64,000 bases of DNA from Actinobacillus minor NM305. GTDB taxonomy: Bacteria; Pseudomonadota; Gammaproteobacteria; Enterobacterales; Pasteurellaceae. The translations under genes and the position numbers were made by a program. The notes below the pieces were generated by a model. The model worked only from the letters and a program-made list of their open reading frames with translations, did not search any database and was not told the DNA's origin. Numbering within the stretch: the first letter of the stretch is position 1; every line of letters begins with the position of its first letter. Where the stretch lies: assembly GCF_000175195.1 (NCBI RefSeq), contig NZ_ACQL01000031.1, forward strand, positions 1-64,000, read 5' to 3'. Shown piece after piece: positions 27,802 through 37,715 of this stretch.

Positions 27802-29178
27802 ATGGCACTTTGGGGTGGACGTTTTACACAAGAAGCAGACCAAAAATTCAAATTTTTTAATGACTCTCTACGTTTCGATTATCGTCTTGCATTACAAGAT
27901 ATTGATGGTTCAATCGGTTGGGCAAAAGCGATTACATCTGTTGGTATTTTAACAGAAGAAGAGCATCAACAGCTTGTCGCAGCATTAAAAGCGCTACGTG
28001 CAGAAATAGAACCTAAAATTGAAATTATTTTAAAAGATGATGCAGAAGATATTCATAGTTGGGTTGAATCAAAGCTCATTGAAAAAGTCGGAGATTTAGG
28101 TAAAAAACTCCATACCGGACGTAGCCGTAATGACCAAGTTGCAGTAGATATGAAAATGTGGTGTAAAGCACAAGTTGTTGTACTCCAAGAACGTATCCGT
28201 AACTTACAAGAAAAATTAGTCTTAACGGCAGAAGCAAATCAACAAGCCGTAATGCCGGGCTATACTCATTTACAACGTGCTCAACCAATTACTTTCGCAC
28301 ACTGGTGTATGGCATATTTTGAAATGTTAGAGCGTGATTACAGTCGTTTAGCCGATGCTTATAAGCGTATGCATACATGTCCACTTGGTTCAGGAGCATT
28401 AGCCGGTACAGCTTATGCCATCGATCGTGACCAACTTGCTCAAGATCTCGGCTTTAGTATTGGTACGCGTAATAGCTTAGACAGCGTATCGGATCGTGAT
28501 CACGTTTTAGAACTTCTCTCAAATGCTTCAATTAGTATGGTGCATTTATCTCGTTTTGCAGAAGATTTAATTTTCTTTAATAGTGGTGAATCTGCATTCT
28601 TAGAACTTTCTGATCGTGTAACGTCTGGCTCATCGCTCATGCCACAAAAGAAAAACCCGGATGCATGTGAGTTAATTCGAGGAAAATCCGGACGTGTATT
28701 CGGTGCTTTAACTGGCTTGCTTACAACTTTAAAAGGATTGCCATTAGCTTATAACAAAGATATGCAAGAAGATAAAGAAGGTATTTTTGATGCGATGGAA
28801 ACATGGCAAGCTTGCTTAGAAATTGGTGCTTTAGTGCTTGAAGATATCAATGTGAATGTTGAACGTACACGTGAAGCCGCACAACAAGGTTACTCTAATG
28901 CAACGGAACTAGCCGATTATTTAGTGGCGAAAGGTATTCCATTCCGTGAGGCGCACCATATTGTTGGAGAAGCGGTAGTTTATGCGATCAGTAAACGTGA
29001 ACCTTTAGAATCATTATCTGTTTCAGAATTTAAACAGTTCCATAGTGTGATTGATGAAGATGTTTATCCGATTCTATCATTAGAATCTTGTTTAGAGAAA
29101 CGTTGCGCGAAAGGTGGGGTAAATCCTGAGCGTGTCGCAGAGGCAATTCAGGCAGCTAAAGCTGTTTTAGCTATCTAA
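27802..29178 (+). CDS. argH: argininosuccinate lyase
   Basis: A 458-residue lyase of the fumarase/aspartase superfamily that splits argininosuccinate into arginine and fumarate, the last step of arginine synthesis. The superfamily signature [11 protein letters not shown] is intact, as are the N-terminal [10 protein letters not shown] and the HTGRSRNDQ block. AAAGGA precedes the start. No other arginine gene lies nearby; it is a single unit with its own terminator. Confidence 0.96.
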   Translation: MALWGGRFTQEADQKFKFFNDSLRFDYRLALQDIDGSIGWAKAITSVGILTEEEHQQLVAALKALRAEIEPKIEIILKDDAEDIHSWVESKLIEKVGDLGKKLHTGRSRNDQVAVDMKMWCKAQVVVLQERIRNLQEKLVLTAEANQQAVMPGYTHLQRAQPITFAHWCMAYFEMLERDYSRLADAYKRMHTCPLGSGALAGTAYAIDRDQLAQDLGFSIGTRNSLDSVSDRDHVLELLSNASISMVHLSRFAEDLIFFNSGESAFLELSDRVTSGSSLMPQKKNPDACELIRGKSGRVFGALTGLLTTLKGLPLAYNKDMQEDKEGIFDAMETWQACLEIGALVLEDINVNVERTREAAQQGYSNATELADYLVAKGIPFREAHHIVGEAVVYAISKREPLESLSVSEFKQFHSVIDEDVYPILSLESCLEKRCAKGGVNPERVAEAIQAAKAVLAI

Positions 29179-29181
29179 TCG

Positions 29182-29217
29182 AAAATAGCAGAACGGAAAT
29201 TCGTTCTGCTATTTTAA
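29182..29217. terminator. terminator between argH and manA
   Basis: Perfect arms AAAATAGCAGAACG and CGTTCTGCTATTTT with a six-base loop; serves both convergent genes. Confidence 0.85.
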
Positions 29218-29226
29218 TATGTTACT

Positions 29227-30432
29227 TTATTTAGGCAAATGCGCACTCACAGCATACCCTTCAATACATCCTTCAAGCTGGTAAGTACTATTGGCACCAA
29301 TAAAGGCTGATTCACCTTGTTTAAGCGTTAATTCGGTATTTTCAGCAGTAATCTTTAATTCCCCTTGCATGACAAAAAGGATTTCCGCCGTTGAGGAATT
29401 AAGCTCAAATTTATCATTAGTCTGATAGCGAATTTGGCTCAAGGCAAAATCTTTAGCAGGCGTTGAGTAAGTAAAGATTGCTTGATTTTCATCAGCAATA
29501 TCAATGAGTTGCGGTATAACTTCTCTGCAATCAACTACTCTGAGCAATTCAGGGATATCAATATGTTTTGGAGTAAGTCCGCCACGAATAACATTATCTG
29601 AACATGCCATTAATTCGATATTTTGACCACGTAAATAGGCATGTGGAATGCCGGCATCTTGGAAAATACCTTCCCCTTTTTTCACATGAACAATGTTAAA
29701 TAAATAGAAGCAGATAAGTCCGGCATCTAATTTTTCGGGAGAAATTTCCATCGCTTCTAGAGTATAAAGCACCCAGTAGTCAGGATTTTCCATACTTAAC
29801 TTTTGTTGTTGATAACGCGCTTTATTGCTTTCGATAATTGGATTAAGCCATGTACTTAATTGAAGTTGATCGGCTTGCATAATTTCTGCATAAAAGGTAG
29901 CAATATCCTGATTTTCTAATTTTTTTGCTAAATCAGTTAGAGATGGACGTTCGGATAAAACAGCCAACATTTCTGCTTTAGGTCTGAATCCATGTAGCAA
30001 CCAGAAATCAGATAAAGCAATCATCATTTCCGGTTTATGATTTCTATCTTTATAGGTTCTTGTCGGATCTTTTAAATCAATTCCAGCCTCATTTTCTTTT
30101 GTAAACCCGTCTTCTGCCTGCTGTTTGGTTGGGTGTAGCTGAATTGAAAGCGGTTTTGCTACATCTAGAATTTTTAATAGATAAGGTAATTCTTTTCCAA
30201 AATACTCAAGGCTGGTTTGCCCTAATACTTGGGGATTCTCAGCAATAAAATCGGTTAAAGGACGGTTTTTTCCATTAATTTCAAGGTTTGAAGGGCTAGA
30301 GGTATGAGCACCTAACCACCATTCAGCATAGTAGGGCTGTGTTTTCTCAACGCCAAGCAATTCAGGAATATAATTTTGGCCTCCCCAAACATAGTGTTGA
30401 GGTGTACCCGTTAATTTATAAATATGCGTCAT
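29227..30432 (-). CDS. manA: mannose-6-phosphate isomerase
   Basis: A 401-residue type I phosphomannose isomerase (zinc cupin) converting mannose 6-phosphate and fructose 6-phosphate. Zinc-binding sequence SIQLHPTK is seen near residue 98, and the catalytic region contains IPHAYLRGQNIELMA. It follows uhpC by 44 bases on the same strand, so it may be cotranscribed with the hexose-phosphate uptake genes and act on mannose 6-phosphate brought in by UhpT. Confidence 0.93.
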   Translation of the reverse strand: MTHIYKLTGTPQHYVWGGQNYIPELLGVEKTQPYYAEWWLGAHTSSPSNLEINGKNRPLTDFIAENPQVLGQTSLEYFGKELPYLLKILDVAKPLSIQLHPTKQQAEDGFTKENEAGIDLKDPTRTYKDRNHKPEMMIALSDFWLLHGFRPKAEMLAVLSERPSLTDLAKKLENQDIATFYAEIMQADQLQLSTWLNPIIESNKARYQQQKLSMENPDYWVLYTLEAMEISPEKLDAGLICFYLFNIVHVKKGEGIFQDAGIPHAYLRGQNIELMACSDNVIRGGLTPKHIDIPELLRVVDCREVIPQLIDIADENQAIFTYSTPAKDFALSQIRYQTNDKFELNSSTAEILFVMQGELKITAENTELTLKQGESAFIGANSTYQLEGCIEGYAVSAHLPK

Positions 30433-30476
30433 TTTTGTATCCTTTTTTAAGATAAATTATAAAGTGAAAAGAGGGA

Positions 30477-31751
30477 TTAAGCTTCATTTTGCGCTTTTAA
30501 AAAGGGAAGCAATAATAAAGCGATGCCGGATGCAGCGCAAACTATCACAACGAAAAAGCCATTCCAATGGTAAGATTCCATAATAAGCGCTAATGGATAA
30601 CCTGCAATAGCCGCACCTAAATAAGAAAAAAGACCAATAAATCCTGTTGCTGATCCCGGGGCTTTTTTGTGAGCGCACTCTGCTGCTGCCATACCAATCA
30701 GCATTTGCGGACCAAAAACAAAAAAGCCTGTCGCAAAAAAGACACTCGCTTGTAAGATAAAGTTTTCTTTAGGCATTAACCACAATGCAAGAATAGAAAA
30801 GAAAATGCCTATTGCGAAAAGTAATGCCATTGGGCCTCGGTTGCTTGAGAATAATTTGTCTGATCCCCAGCCTGCAACGAGCGATCCAAAAATCCCACCA
30901 ATTTCAAATAAAGAGAGAGAGCTATTCGCAGAGACGAGATCGTAATGGTATTTTTCGGTTAAATAAATATTCCCCCAGTCATTAATTGCAGTTCGTACAA
31001 TATATACAAGCGTATAGCTCAGCGCTAATAACCAAATATACTTATTAAAGAAAACATAATGGTGGAGAATCTCATGCCAATTGAGATTAGCCCCCTCTTT
31101 TTCTTGTGCTTGCTCTATCTTATCGTTTCTCCATTGCCCAATGCTTGGTAATCCAAGACTTTCAGGCGTATGTCTTAAGCGTGAGAAAAGAAATAGACTA
31201 ATGATAATTGCGGTAATACCTGCAAGGGTAAATCCATAGCGCCAACTGTAATGGAGAGTTAAATAACCGACAATAAGTGGAATCATCGCGCCACCTACGT
31301 TATGTGCAGTATTCCAAATTGACCACCATAATCCCCTTTCATTACGAGAATACCATGTTGTTAGCAATTTAGAACAAGCAGGCCAGCCCCAACCTTGGAA
31401 CCAAGCATTGATAACCCAAAGTGTGGTAAACATCAATACAGAGCTGGATAATCCAAAAAGGATATTTGTAATACCTGTAATCAAGAGTCCCCATGCCATA
31501 AAATGACGGGGATTGGCTTTATCTGAATACATGCCCGACACAAATTTAGAAATGCCATAAGTGATGTAAAACAAGGTCGCCATCATTCCAATATCATTTT
31601 TATCGATACCTAAATCTGTAATTAGAGTTGGCACAACGTAGTTAAAGCTTTTTCGGGTAAGATAAAAACCAGCATATCCAACATACATTCCAATCATGAT
31701 ATGGATACGCCAGTAACGATAAATGTGATCTTTCTCTTTTTCAATCTGCAT
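30477..31751 (-). CDS. uhpC: hexose-phosphate sensor UhpC
   Basis: A 424-residue protein of the organophosphate:phosphate antiporter family with about 12 membrane segments. In E. coli UhpC binds external glucose 6-phosphate and activates UhpB rather than acting mainly as a transporter. It resembles the UhpT in this window, but its place directly after uhpB (5-base gap) identifies it as the sensor. The N-terminus HIYRYWRIHIMIGMYVGYAGFY is typical. Confidence 0.88.
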   Translation of the reverse strand: MQIEKEKDHIYRYWRIHIMIGMYVGYAGFYLTRKSFNYVVPTLITDLGIDKNDIGMMATLFYITYGISKFVSGMYSDKANPRHFMAWGLLITGITNILFGLSSSVLMFTTLWVINAWFQGWGWPACSKLLTTWYSRNERGLWWSIWNTAHNVGGAMIPLIVGYLTLHYSWRYGFTLAGITAIIISLFLFSRLRHTPESLGLPSIGQWRNDKIEQAQEKEGANLNWHEILHHYVFFNKYIWLLALSYTLVYIVRTAINDWGNIYLTEKYHYDLVSANSSLSLFEIGGIFGSLVAGWGSDKLFSSNRGPMALLFAIGIFFSILALWLMPKENFILQASVFFATGFFVFGPQMLIGMAAAECAHKKAPGSATGFIGLFSYLGAAIAGYPLALIMESYHWNGFFVVIVCAASGIALLLLPFLKAQNEA

Positions 31752-31756
31752 TTTTA

Positions 31757-33262
31757 TTAAAACCGAGGTAAGTTTATGATGATTTTTGTACCATGATTAG
31801 ATTCATCATGCTCAATTTGTTTGGAAATAATTCTAAATTCGCCACACAAAATTTTGACCCTCTCTTTCATGCCTCTAATACCAAAACCTTGTGCTTCTTT
31901 TTGGAGATCAAAACCAATCCCGTTGTCTTGAATAATAATGTTAATTTGTTCAAAAATTTGAATAGAAATACTGGCCTCGGTCGCATGTGAATATTTAATA
32001 ATATTATTTAAACTCTCTTGGCATAAACGATAAATCGTAATTTCTAATACATGTTCTAATTTTAATTGTTGCGGATTTTCCCAATGAAGTGAAATATCAA
32101 TGCCTTGATGTTCAAAATCTAGCTCAATAAAAAGATTTTCGAGGGCTTCTTGTAATTCTAAATCATCTAATAATTTAGGGCGAATACGATTTAATAACCC
32201 TTTTGTTGTGTCGTAAACATTCAGAGAAAGATGCTCAATCGTTGTGGCAATATTTTCTTGATTTGCATTACTGCTTACTCGTTTTAATATACTTGCTTGT
32301 GTCCGAATCGCTGTAATATTTTGTCCGATTTCATCATGCAGTTCTCGAGAGATTTCTTTACGAATAGCCTCTTCAGAATTAATTAATTGTCTCGTCAGAT
32401 TTTTATTTCTTTCTAGCTCAATAGACAAGCTTTGATTTAAATTTCGCTGATATTGAATACCCAATCCTAAAAAAATCCCTGTAATGGATTGAACAGAAAT
32501 AGATAAAAAAAGATCTGCGATTTCCAGATTTGAGAAGCTATGCATCGCCGTAATTAAAGCGATACTATTGAGTAAAGTGCCTAAAAAAGCACCTTGCCAT
32601 CCATATTGGAAAGCTAACAAAATAATCGGAATGGCTAAACAGAATAAGGCAAATCGATAAAATTCATTAGGTAATGTTGTTTGAATATAAATGTTTAAAG
32701 TAAAAAGCACTATATACATCAAGATATGTTTAGTTCTTAATGTAATGGGCTTTTTTACGAGGGTAGCGGTAAGAGGTAGCCATTTGGTATTGAATAAAAA
32801 ATCATGCAATAAATAGCAAGTTGGAATAATTAATATTCCACCGGTAAAGCTCACCAGAAAAGTAAAATAAAATGCCGAATGGCTAATAACCAAACTGCTG
32901 ATAAGACTTAATACAATAATAAAACTCAATTGAACCAGTAACTTTTGCCACTGCGATCCCACGTAATACGTATAAAAAAAAGACGTAATAGGGAAACTAA
33001 GCAGACTGATTAGAAATAAAGAAAACGCATTGAGTTCAGGAAATGAAAGAATGAGTAATAATAAAATAGTGTATTCTGCTGCATAGGCGATGAACCAATA
33101 TTTTTTAGGGATATGTAAATTGATACCACATCTTAATGCAAAAGGAAGAAATAGAAATGCAAGCGTAGCATCTGAAAGCAAATAATCAGAAATAACCCAT
33201 AAACAAAGATAGGAACAAAGGATTAAAAACCATGTGTAAGCAACAGTAAAGACAGATTTCAT
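31757..33262 (-). CDS. uhpB: sensor histidine kinase UhpB
   Basis: A 501-residue membrane histidine kinase. The N-terminal 280 residues form about eight to ten membrane segments (MASE1-like). The phosphorylated histidine lies in SRELHDEIGQNI, followed by the dimerisation region, and the C-terminal ATPase has DNGIGF and GFGIRGMKER. The kinase belongs to the NarX/UhpB group that pairs with LuxR-type regulators. It overlaps neither neighbour but sits 3 bases from uhpA and 5 from uhpC. Confidence 0.92.
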   Translation of the reverse strand: MKSVFTVAYTWFLILCSYLCLWVISDYLLSDATLAFLFLPFALRCGINLHIPKKYWFIAYAAEYTILLLLILSFPELNAFSLFLISLLSFPITSFFYTYYVGSQWQKLLVQLSFIIVLSLISSLVISHSAFYFTFLVSFTGGILIIPTCYLLHDFLFNTKWLPLTATLVKKPITLRTKHILMYIVLFTLNIYIQTTLPNEFYRFALFCLAIPIILLAFQYGWQGAFLGTLLNSIALITAMHSFSNLEIADLFLSISVQSITGIFLGLGIQYQRNLNQSLSIELERNKNLTRQLINSEEAIRKEISRELHDEIGQNITAIRTQASILKRVSSNANQENIATTIEHLSLNVYDTTKGLLNRIRPKLLDDLELQEALENLFIELDFEHQGIDISLHWENPQQLKLEHVLEITIYRLCQESLNNIIKYSHATEASISIQIFEQINIIIQDNGIGFDLQKEAQGFGIRGMKERVKILCGEFRIISKQIEHDESNHGTKIIINLPRF

Positions 33263-33265
33263 GTG

Positions 33266-33871
33266 TTATGCTATTTGTGGGTTAAGTAAATTCGCAAGCT
33301 CGACATTATTTTTAACATTTAACTTGCTCATCGCATTTGCTCGATGAACATGTACGGTTTTAAAACTTAAATTGAGTTTATCCGCAATTTCTTTTGCATC
33401 AAATCCTTGAATAAGGAGTTCACAGATTTCTCTTTCTCGTTTGGTGAGTTGCTCAATAGGGCTATTATTTCGAGAAGAGACTAATTTCGTGGTTAATTCA
33501 GGCATTAAATAAACACCACCGGCATAAACGGTTCTTACTGCTTGTATCAATTCTTCCGCACTACAACGCTTACTTAAATAGCCTTTTGCGCCTAATTCTA
33601 ATGCTTTTTTGACGATAAGCTCCGAGTCATTTACGCTTAACATAATGCATCGAATACCGGACGGAATATCTTGTAATAAGGAAAGCCCATTCTCATCAGG
33701 CATTGAAATATCAAGAATACAAATATCGGGTTTAAGGCGAGGAAGATTTTGACGAGTTTCTTTTGCTGAACCAAATTCACCAATAACTTGAATATCCTCT
33801 TCAAGGGAAAGTAATTGCGAGAACCCGGCTCGAACAATCATATGATCATCAATTAGTACAACATTTATCAT
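33266..33871 (-). CDS. uhpA: response regulator UhpA
   Basis: A 201-residue regulator with a receiver domain (acidic pocket IDDH, phospho-aspartate in CILDISMPDENG near residue 54, lysine in YLSKRC) and a LuxR-type helix-turn-helix at about 138-195 (LTKREREICELLIQGFDAKE, then SFKTVHVHRANAMSKL). In E. coli UhpA-P turns on uhpT. Unlike E. coli (uhpABCT), uhpT here is placed before uhpA, separated by a terminator. Confidence 0.93.
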   Translation of the reverse strand: MINVVLIDDHMIVRAGFSQLLSLEEDIQVIGEFGSAKETRQNLPRLKPDICILDISMPDENGLSLLQDIPSGIRCIMLSVNDSELIVKKALELGAKGYLSKRCSAEELIQAVRTVYAGGVYLMPELTTKLVSSRNNSPIEQLTKREREICELLIQGFDAKEIADKLNLSFKTVHVHRANAMSKLNVKNNVELANLLNPQIA

Positions 33872-33914
33872 AAATTCCCCCTTATAAACGCCGATATTTT
33901 ACAATATAAAAAAT

Positions 33915-33940
33915 AATGCGGTGAGAAAAATCACCGCATT
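33915..33940 (-). terminator. terminator between uhpT and uhpA
   Basis: AATGCGGTGA and TCACCGCATT with a six-base loop; a T-rich tail on the minus strand separates uhpT from the uhpABC genes. Confidence 0.75.
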
Positions 33941-33950
33941 GATTGATTTA

Positions 33951-35336
33951 TTATTTTGCTAATTTAGCTCTTTTTTGTCTACGGATTTTTTTCTCTTCCG
34001 CAAGCGCAACGAAGGCTAATAATACCATACAGACAATAGCAGAGGTATCTAACGCTGCAAATGTACCACTCCAACCGGTTAGACCAAAGATTGGTGTACC
34101 ATCTGCAATCATACCTAAACCGAGTTTTGCGAAGCTATCACCGATTAAGTAAGCGAAAGTTCCTTTTACACCATCCGCTACTGCGATTGCTTTTTTCGGC
34201 ACGAAACCTACTGCTGCAACCCCAATCAATAATTGTGGACCGAATACTAAGAAACCTAACACAAATAATGCGGTTAAATACATAATTTCGTTAGTTGCGA
34301 ATTGATAGAATTCAAGTGTGAATACGATTAAGATTAATGCAACACAAGCGGTTAAAGCACGGCGACCATTTGCTAAATCAGATAAGTAACCCCATAAGAA
34401 TGTACCTACTAATGCACCAACTTCAAAGAGTGCGAAACCTGAAATTGCAGCATCTTTTGAGAAGCCTAATTCTTGGTAAGCATACACAGGAGACCATTGG
34501 TCAATACCGATACGCACGATATATAAGAAGATATTTGCAAAGCATAATAACCAGATGACTTTGTTTCTTAATACATATTGAACAAAGATTTGCCATTTAG
34601 TTAATTGCTCTTCTTCTGCGTGGCGGTCTTCTTCACTCACTTCTTCTTCAAAGAGTTCTTCCGCTTTACCTAAACCATAAGCCTCAGGTGAATCTGAACC
34701 GTAGCGTAAACCTACAAAACCAACAATTAACGCAATGATTGATGGGAATACGAACATCCCAATTACGTGGCCATCGAAGAAAACGTTAGCACCAAATAAT
34801 GCAACCCCTGCTGCCGCCGCACCACCAACGTTGTGTGATAAGTTCCAGAAACCTAAGAACGTCCCACGTTTTTTACGTGGTGTCCATTTAGTGATGGTTG
34901 AATAACTTGATGAACCACCTGTACTTTGGAAGAAACCACTTAATGCATAGAAAGCCACCATTAAGAACAATGCAACACTACCACCGCCCATACTTGCGCT
35001 AAAGCCAAGCATACAGATAGCGGAAAGAATCAGCATGAAAGGGACGAATTGTTTCGTATTTTTACCATCGGCATAATAAGACACAACGGTTTTACCAATA
35101 CCATAGGTAATAGAGAAACCTAAACCGATTAAACCTAAATCTGTTTTGGTTAAACCATAGGTTTCAATCATATCATTTTGTGCAATGTTGAAATTCTTAC
35201 GAATTAAATACATTGCCATATAACCAATAAATACAACCAAATAAGATTGCATAAATGGTTTAAACCACATTTTTCTTCTTTCTTCCACCGGAAGATCGAG
35301 AGTGGGTTTTCTCACTTCTTCTAAAAATTTAAACAT
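33951..35336 (-). CDS. uhpT: hexose phosphate transporter UhpT
   Basis: A 461-residue major-facilitator antiporter exchanging hexose 6-phosphates for inorganic phosphate; about 12 membrane helices. The family segment [21 protein letters not shown]-like sequence (start [14 protein letters not shown]) and the N-terminal [13 protein letters not shown] match UhpT. A perfect CRP site lies upstream. It is the first gene of the uhpT/uhpABC/manA block on the minus strand. Confidence 0.94.
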   Translation of the reverse strand: MFKFLEEVRKPTLDLPVEERRKMWFKPFMQSYLVVFIGYMAMYLIRKNFNIAQNDMIETYGLTKTDLGLIGLGFSITYGIGKTVVSYYADGKNTKQFVPFMLILSAICMLGFSASMGGGSVALFLMVAFYALSGFFQSTGGSSSYSTITKWTPRKKRGTFLGFWNLSHNVGGAAAAGVALFGANVFFDGHVIGMFVFPSIIALIVGFVGLRYGSDSPEAYGLGKAEELFEEEVSEEDRHAEEEQLTKWQIFVQYVLRNKVIWLLCFANIFLYIVRIGIDQWSPVYAYQELGFSKDAAISGFALFEVGALVGTFLWGYLSDLANGRRALTACVALILIVFTLEFYQFATNEIMYLTALFVLGFLVFGPQLLIGVAAVGFVPKKAIAVADGVKGTFAYLIGDSFAKLGLGMIADGTPIFGLTGWSGTFAALDTSAIVCMVLLAFVALAEEKKIRRQKRAKLAK

Positions 35337-35463
35337 AATTGCCTCAATATATAAGAGATAAAAAAGATGTTCGTATCTTAGAGAAATTACGTTAAATTTC
35401 CTTGAGAGAATAGCCTAAGAAAGATAGGAAAAATTCTTAATTTGCGATCGATTGATGAGATTT

Positions 35464-35479
35464 TGTGATATAGATCACA
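35464..35479 (-). promoter_or_regulatory. CRP site upstream of uhpT
   Basis: TGTGATATAGATCACA is a full match to TGTGA-N6-TCACA. It lies 128 bases upstream of the uhpT start, in the gap after the convergent-side end of dsbA, so uhpT is the likely target. E. coli uhpT is likewise CRP-activated. Confidence 0.75.
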
Positions 35480-35481
35480 TT

Positions 35482-35504
35482 ATGGCGGAGAGATTCTCCG
35501 CCAT
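35482..35504 (-). terminator. hairpin after dsbA
   Basis: ATGGCGGAGA and TCTCCGCCAT with a three-base loop, just after the dsbA stop on the minus strand; no clear T run, so termination is uncertain. Confidence 0.4.
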
Positions 35505-35517
35505 AAGAAGAAGGGCG

Positions 35518-36156
35518 TTACTTACGAATTAAGAAAGTCACGGCATCAACATAACGTTGAATAAAATCATTTGTTGATTTTGAATCAGAAAAACCTTCAA
35601 GATTCATTTGATATTGCTCGTTTACGAAGAATGCCGGTACGCCTTGGATCTTGAAATCTTCAGCTGCTTGAACTTGCTTGTTCACTAAACCGTTTACTGC
35701 AAAGCTATTGATACCGTTATCAAAATCCGTTGCACTAATACCGTTTGCAACAAATACTGCTTTAATATCATCCATTGATTTGAATGCATCTTTTTGAGCG
35801 CCTTCAAATAACGCTGTTTTTACTTTGTCTTCAACACCTTGTGCCATCGCAAAAGCCCATGCACGAGTTAAATTCTCAGATTGACGACCTAAGAAATTTA
35901 CATGGTATTGTACAAGTTTTGCACCTTCAGGTAATTTTGCTTTGATCTGAGAGGGAATTTTGTATGTCAATTCAAAATCGTAACAATGAGGGCAATAGAA
36001 TGAGAAAAATTCTAATACCTCTTTTTGTGCTGATGGTGCTTGTCTTACGCTAATGTATTCTTTTCCTTCTACCGGGTCTGCAGCTAAAGCGGTCGAATTT
36101 ACTGCGAATAACGCAGATAATGCAATAAATGTACTTTTTAATGCGATGTTTTTCAT
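35518..36156 (-). CDS. dsbA: periplasmic thiol:disulfide interchange protein DsbA
   Basis: A 212-residue oxidase that introduces disulfide bonds. Signal peptide ends near residue 25 (FAVNSTALAADP). The active site CPHC is in FFSFYCPHCYDFE, and the cis-proline loop is in KIQGVPAFFVN near the C-terminus. It lies 42 bases after yihD on the same strand. In E. coli the neighbours mobA, yihD and dsbA are also clustered, with srkA between, which is missing here. Confidence 0.95.
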   Translation of the reverse strand: MKNIALKSTFIALSALFAVNSTALAADPVEGKEYISVRQAPSAQKEVLEFFSFYCPHCYDFELTYKIPSQIKAKLPEGAKLVQYHVNFLGRQSENLTRAWAFAMAQGVEDKVKTALFEGAQKDAFKSMDDIKAVFVANGISATDFDNGINSFAVNGLVNKQVQAAEDFKIQGVPAFFVNEQYQMNLEGFSDSKSTNDFIQRYVDAVTFLIRK

Positions 36157-36198
36157 GTTTTTTCCTTTTTGTTTAAACGATCGGAGTATTTGACCCCA

Positions 36199-36468
36199 TT
36201 AATCTTTTAAAATTCCACGGGCTTTTAATAAGGCGGTTTTAAAATCGTCTTCGTAATCTTTTTTAAGACCTGGGATAGGTTCAAATTTATCGGCATTACG
36301 CATTTTTAGCTGATAAATTAATACTTCATCGCGTAATGCGGGGTAGTTATCTGGCTCGCCTACTTCAACAGAAAGTTGTTGTAGAATATCCATTAAGTGT
36401 AAATCCGGATTTTTACGCCAATGTTCACCTAATAACTCCAGTAACTCTTCCAAACGTTTACATTTCAT
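36199..36468 (-). CDS. yihD: YihD family protein (DUF1040)
   Basis: An 89-residue soluble protein of the YihD family, full length, unknown function. The start MKCKRLEELLELLGEHW and the end DFKTALLKARGILKD are characteristic. It sits between dsbA and the divergent mobA-mobB gene, the conserved enterobacterial neighbourhood. Confidence 0.88.
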   Translation of the reverse strand: MKCKRLEELLELLGEHWRKNPDLHLMDILQQLSVEVGEPDNYPALRDEVLIYQLKMRNADKFEPIPGLKKDYEDDFKTALLKARGILKD

Positions 36469-36551
36469 AAATTGCCTCTAAAAAATCTTGTTGAAAATTG
36501 AGTCGGATCATATACTTTTAGCCCACGTTTTGCAAAGAAAACCAAACTGTT

Positions 36552-37667
36552 ATGATAAATATCACTGAACATATTTCCGCCGTTATTTTAGCAGGGGGAT
36601 TAGCTCGCCGGATGAATGGCGTAGAAAAAGGCTTGCAACTTTTATCAGGCAAGCCGTTGATTTCCCATATTTTAGAAAGGTTGCAACCTCAATTAGCCGG
36701 TGGACAAATTTATCTTAATATCAACCGATCATTTGCAGAATACCAGTGTCATTATCCACAGCTTCCGTTTTATCAAGATACATTAGCAGACTTTCAAGGC
36801 GCATTAAGTGGAATGCTGACTGGCTTACAACAAATTGAAAGTGACTATCTTTTATTTGTTCCCTGTGATACGCCTTTTTTGCCTAAAAATTTGCTAGATA
36901 GGCTCTATACGGCATTAAAAATAAATGAGGCTAAAATTGCTTATGCTCATGATGGCGAGCGTCCTCACCCTACTTTTGCTCTAGTCCACCGCTCGGTGGC
37001 ATTGGATTTATCACATTATTTACAATCGGGAGAACGCCGACTTTATTGGTTCTTTCGCACTCAAAATAGTGTTGCCGTTGATTTTTCAGAACAAGTAAAA
37101 GCATTTAAGAATGTGAATACATTGGATGACTTGGCAGCTGAAAATCAACAGCGCCATCGTTTTGATATACCTGTCTTAGCAATCACAGGGTATAGTGGCA
37201 CAGGAAAGACAACATTATTGGAAAAATTGATCCCAAATTTAACCGCTTGCGGAATTCGAGTAGGGCTGATTAAACATTCTCATCACAATATTGAAGTGGA
37301 TAAAGTGGGAAAAGATAGCCATCGTTTGCGTTTAGCCGGTGCTAATCCAACGGCGATTGCTTGTGATCAACGTTGGGCGTTGATGGTTGAAACACCGGAT
37401 CAAGCGGTTGATTTTCAACAAATTTTTGCAAAATTTTCATCGAAAGAAATCGATTTACTTCTAGTTGAGGGATTTAAGCATGAGAAGCTACCTAAAATTC
37501 AACTACATCGGAAAGGCATTGAAAAACCGCTTCCTGAATTAGATGAATGGGCGATCGCAACAGCGACAGATTATCCGTTAGAAAGAGAAAACCACTTAAA
37601 TATCAATGACATTGATGAAATTAGTCAATTTGTTCAGGAATGGTTAAAGGAAACAGTAGGGAAATAA
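36552..37667 (+). CDS. molybdenum cofactor MobA-MobB fusion protein
   Basis: A 371-residue fusion. Residues 1-195 are MobA, molybdenum cofactor guanylyltransferase: the nucleotide-binding loop AVILAGGLARRMNGVEKGL and later FVPCDTPFLP. Residues 205-371 are MobB, a GTP-binding protein: Walker A GYSGTGKTTLLEK, then LIKHSHHNIEVDK and LLLVEGFKHEKLPKIQLHR. In E. coli these are separate adjacent genes. The single frame has no internal stop. An uptake signal with flanking TTTTTGCAAAATTTT lies in the MobB part near 37404. Likely makes the guanine-dinucleotide form of the cofactor for molybdoenzymes. Confidence 0.9.
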   Translation: MINITEHISAVILAGGLARRMNGVEKGLQLLSGKPLISHILERLQPQLAGGQIYLNINRSFAEYQCHYPQLPFYQDTLADFQGALSGMLTGLQQIESDYLLFVPCDTPFLPKNLLDRLYTALKINEAKIAYAHDGERPHPTFALVHRSVALDLSHYLQSGERRLYWFFRTQNSVAVDFSEQVKAFKNVNTLDDLAAENQQRHRFDIPVLAITGYSGTGKTTLLEKLIPNLTACGIRVGLIKHSHHNIEVDKVGKDSHRLRLAGANPTAIACDQRWALMVETPDQAVDFQQIFAKFSSKEIDLLLVEGFKHEKLPKIQLHRKGIEKPLPELDEWAIATATDYPLERENHLNINDIDEISQFVQEWLKETVGK

Positions 37668-37715
37668 AATGAAGCCACGTAGGATTATTTTTACGTGGCT
37701 TTATGTAACTTTTGA

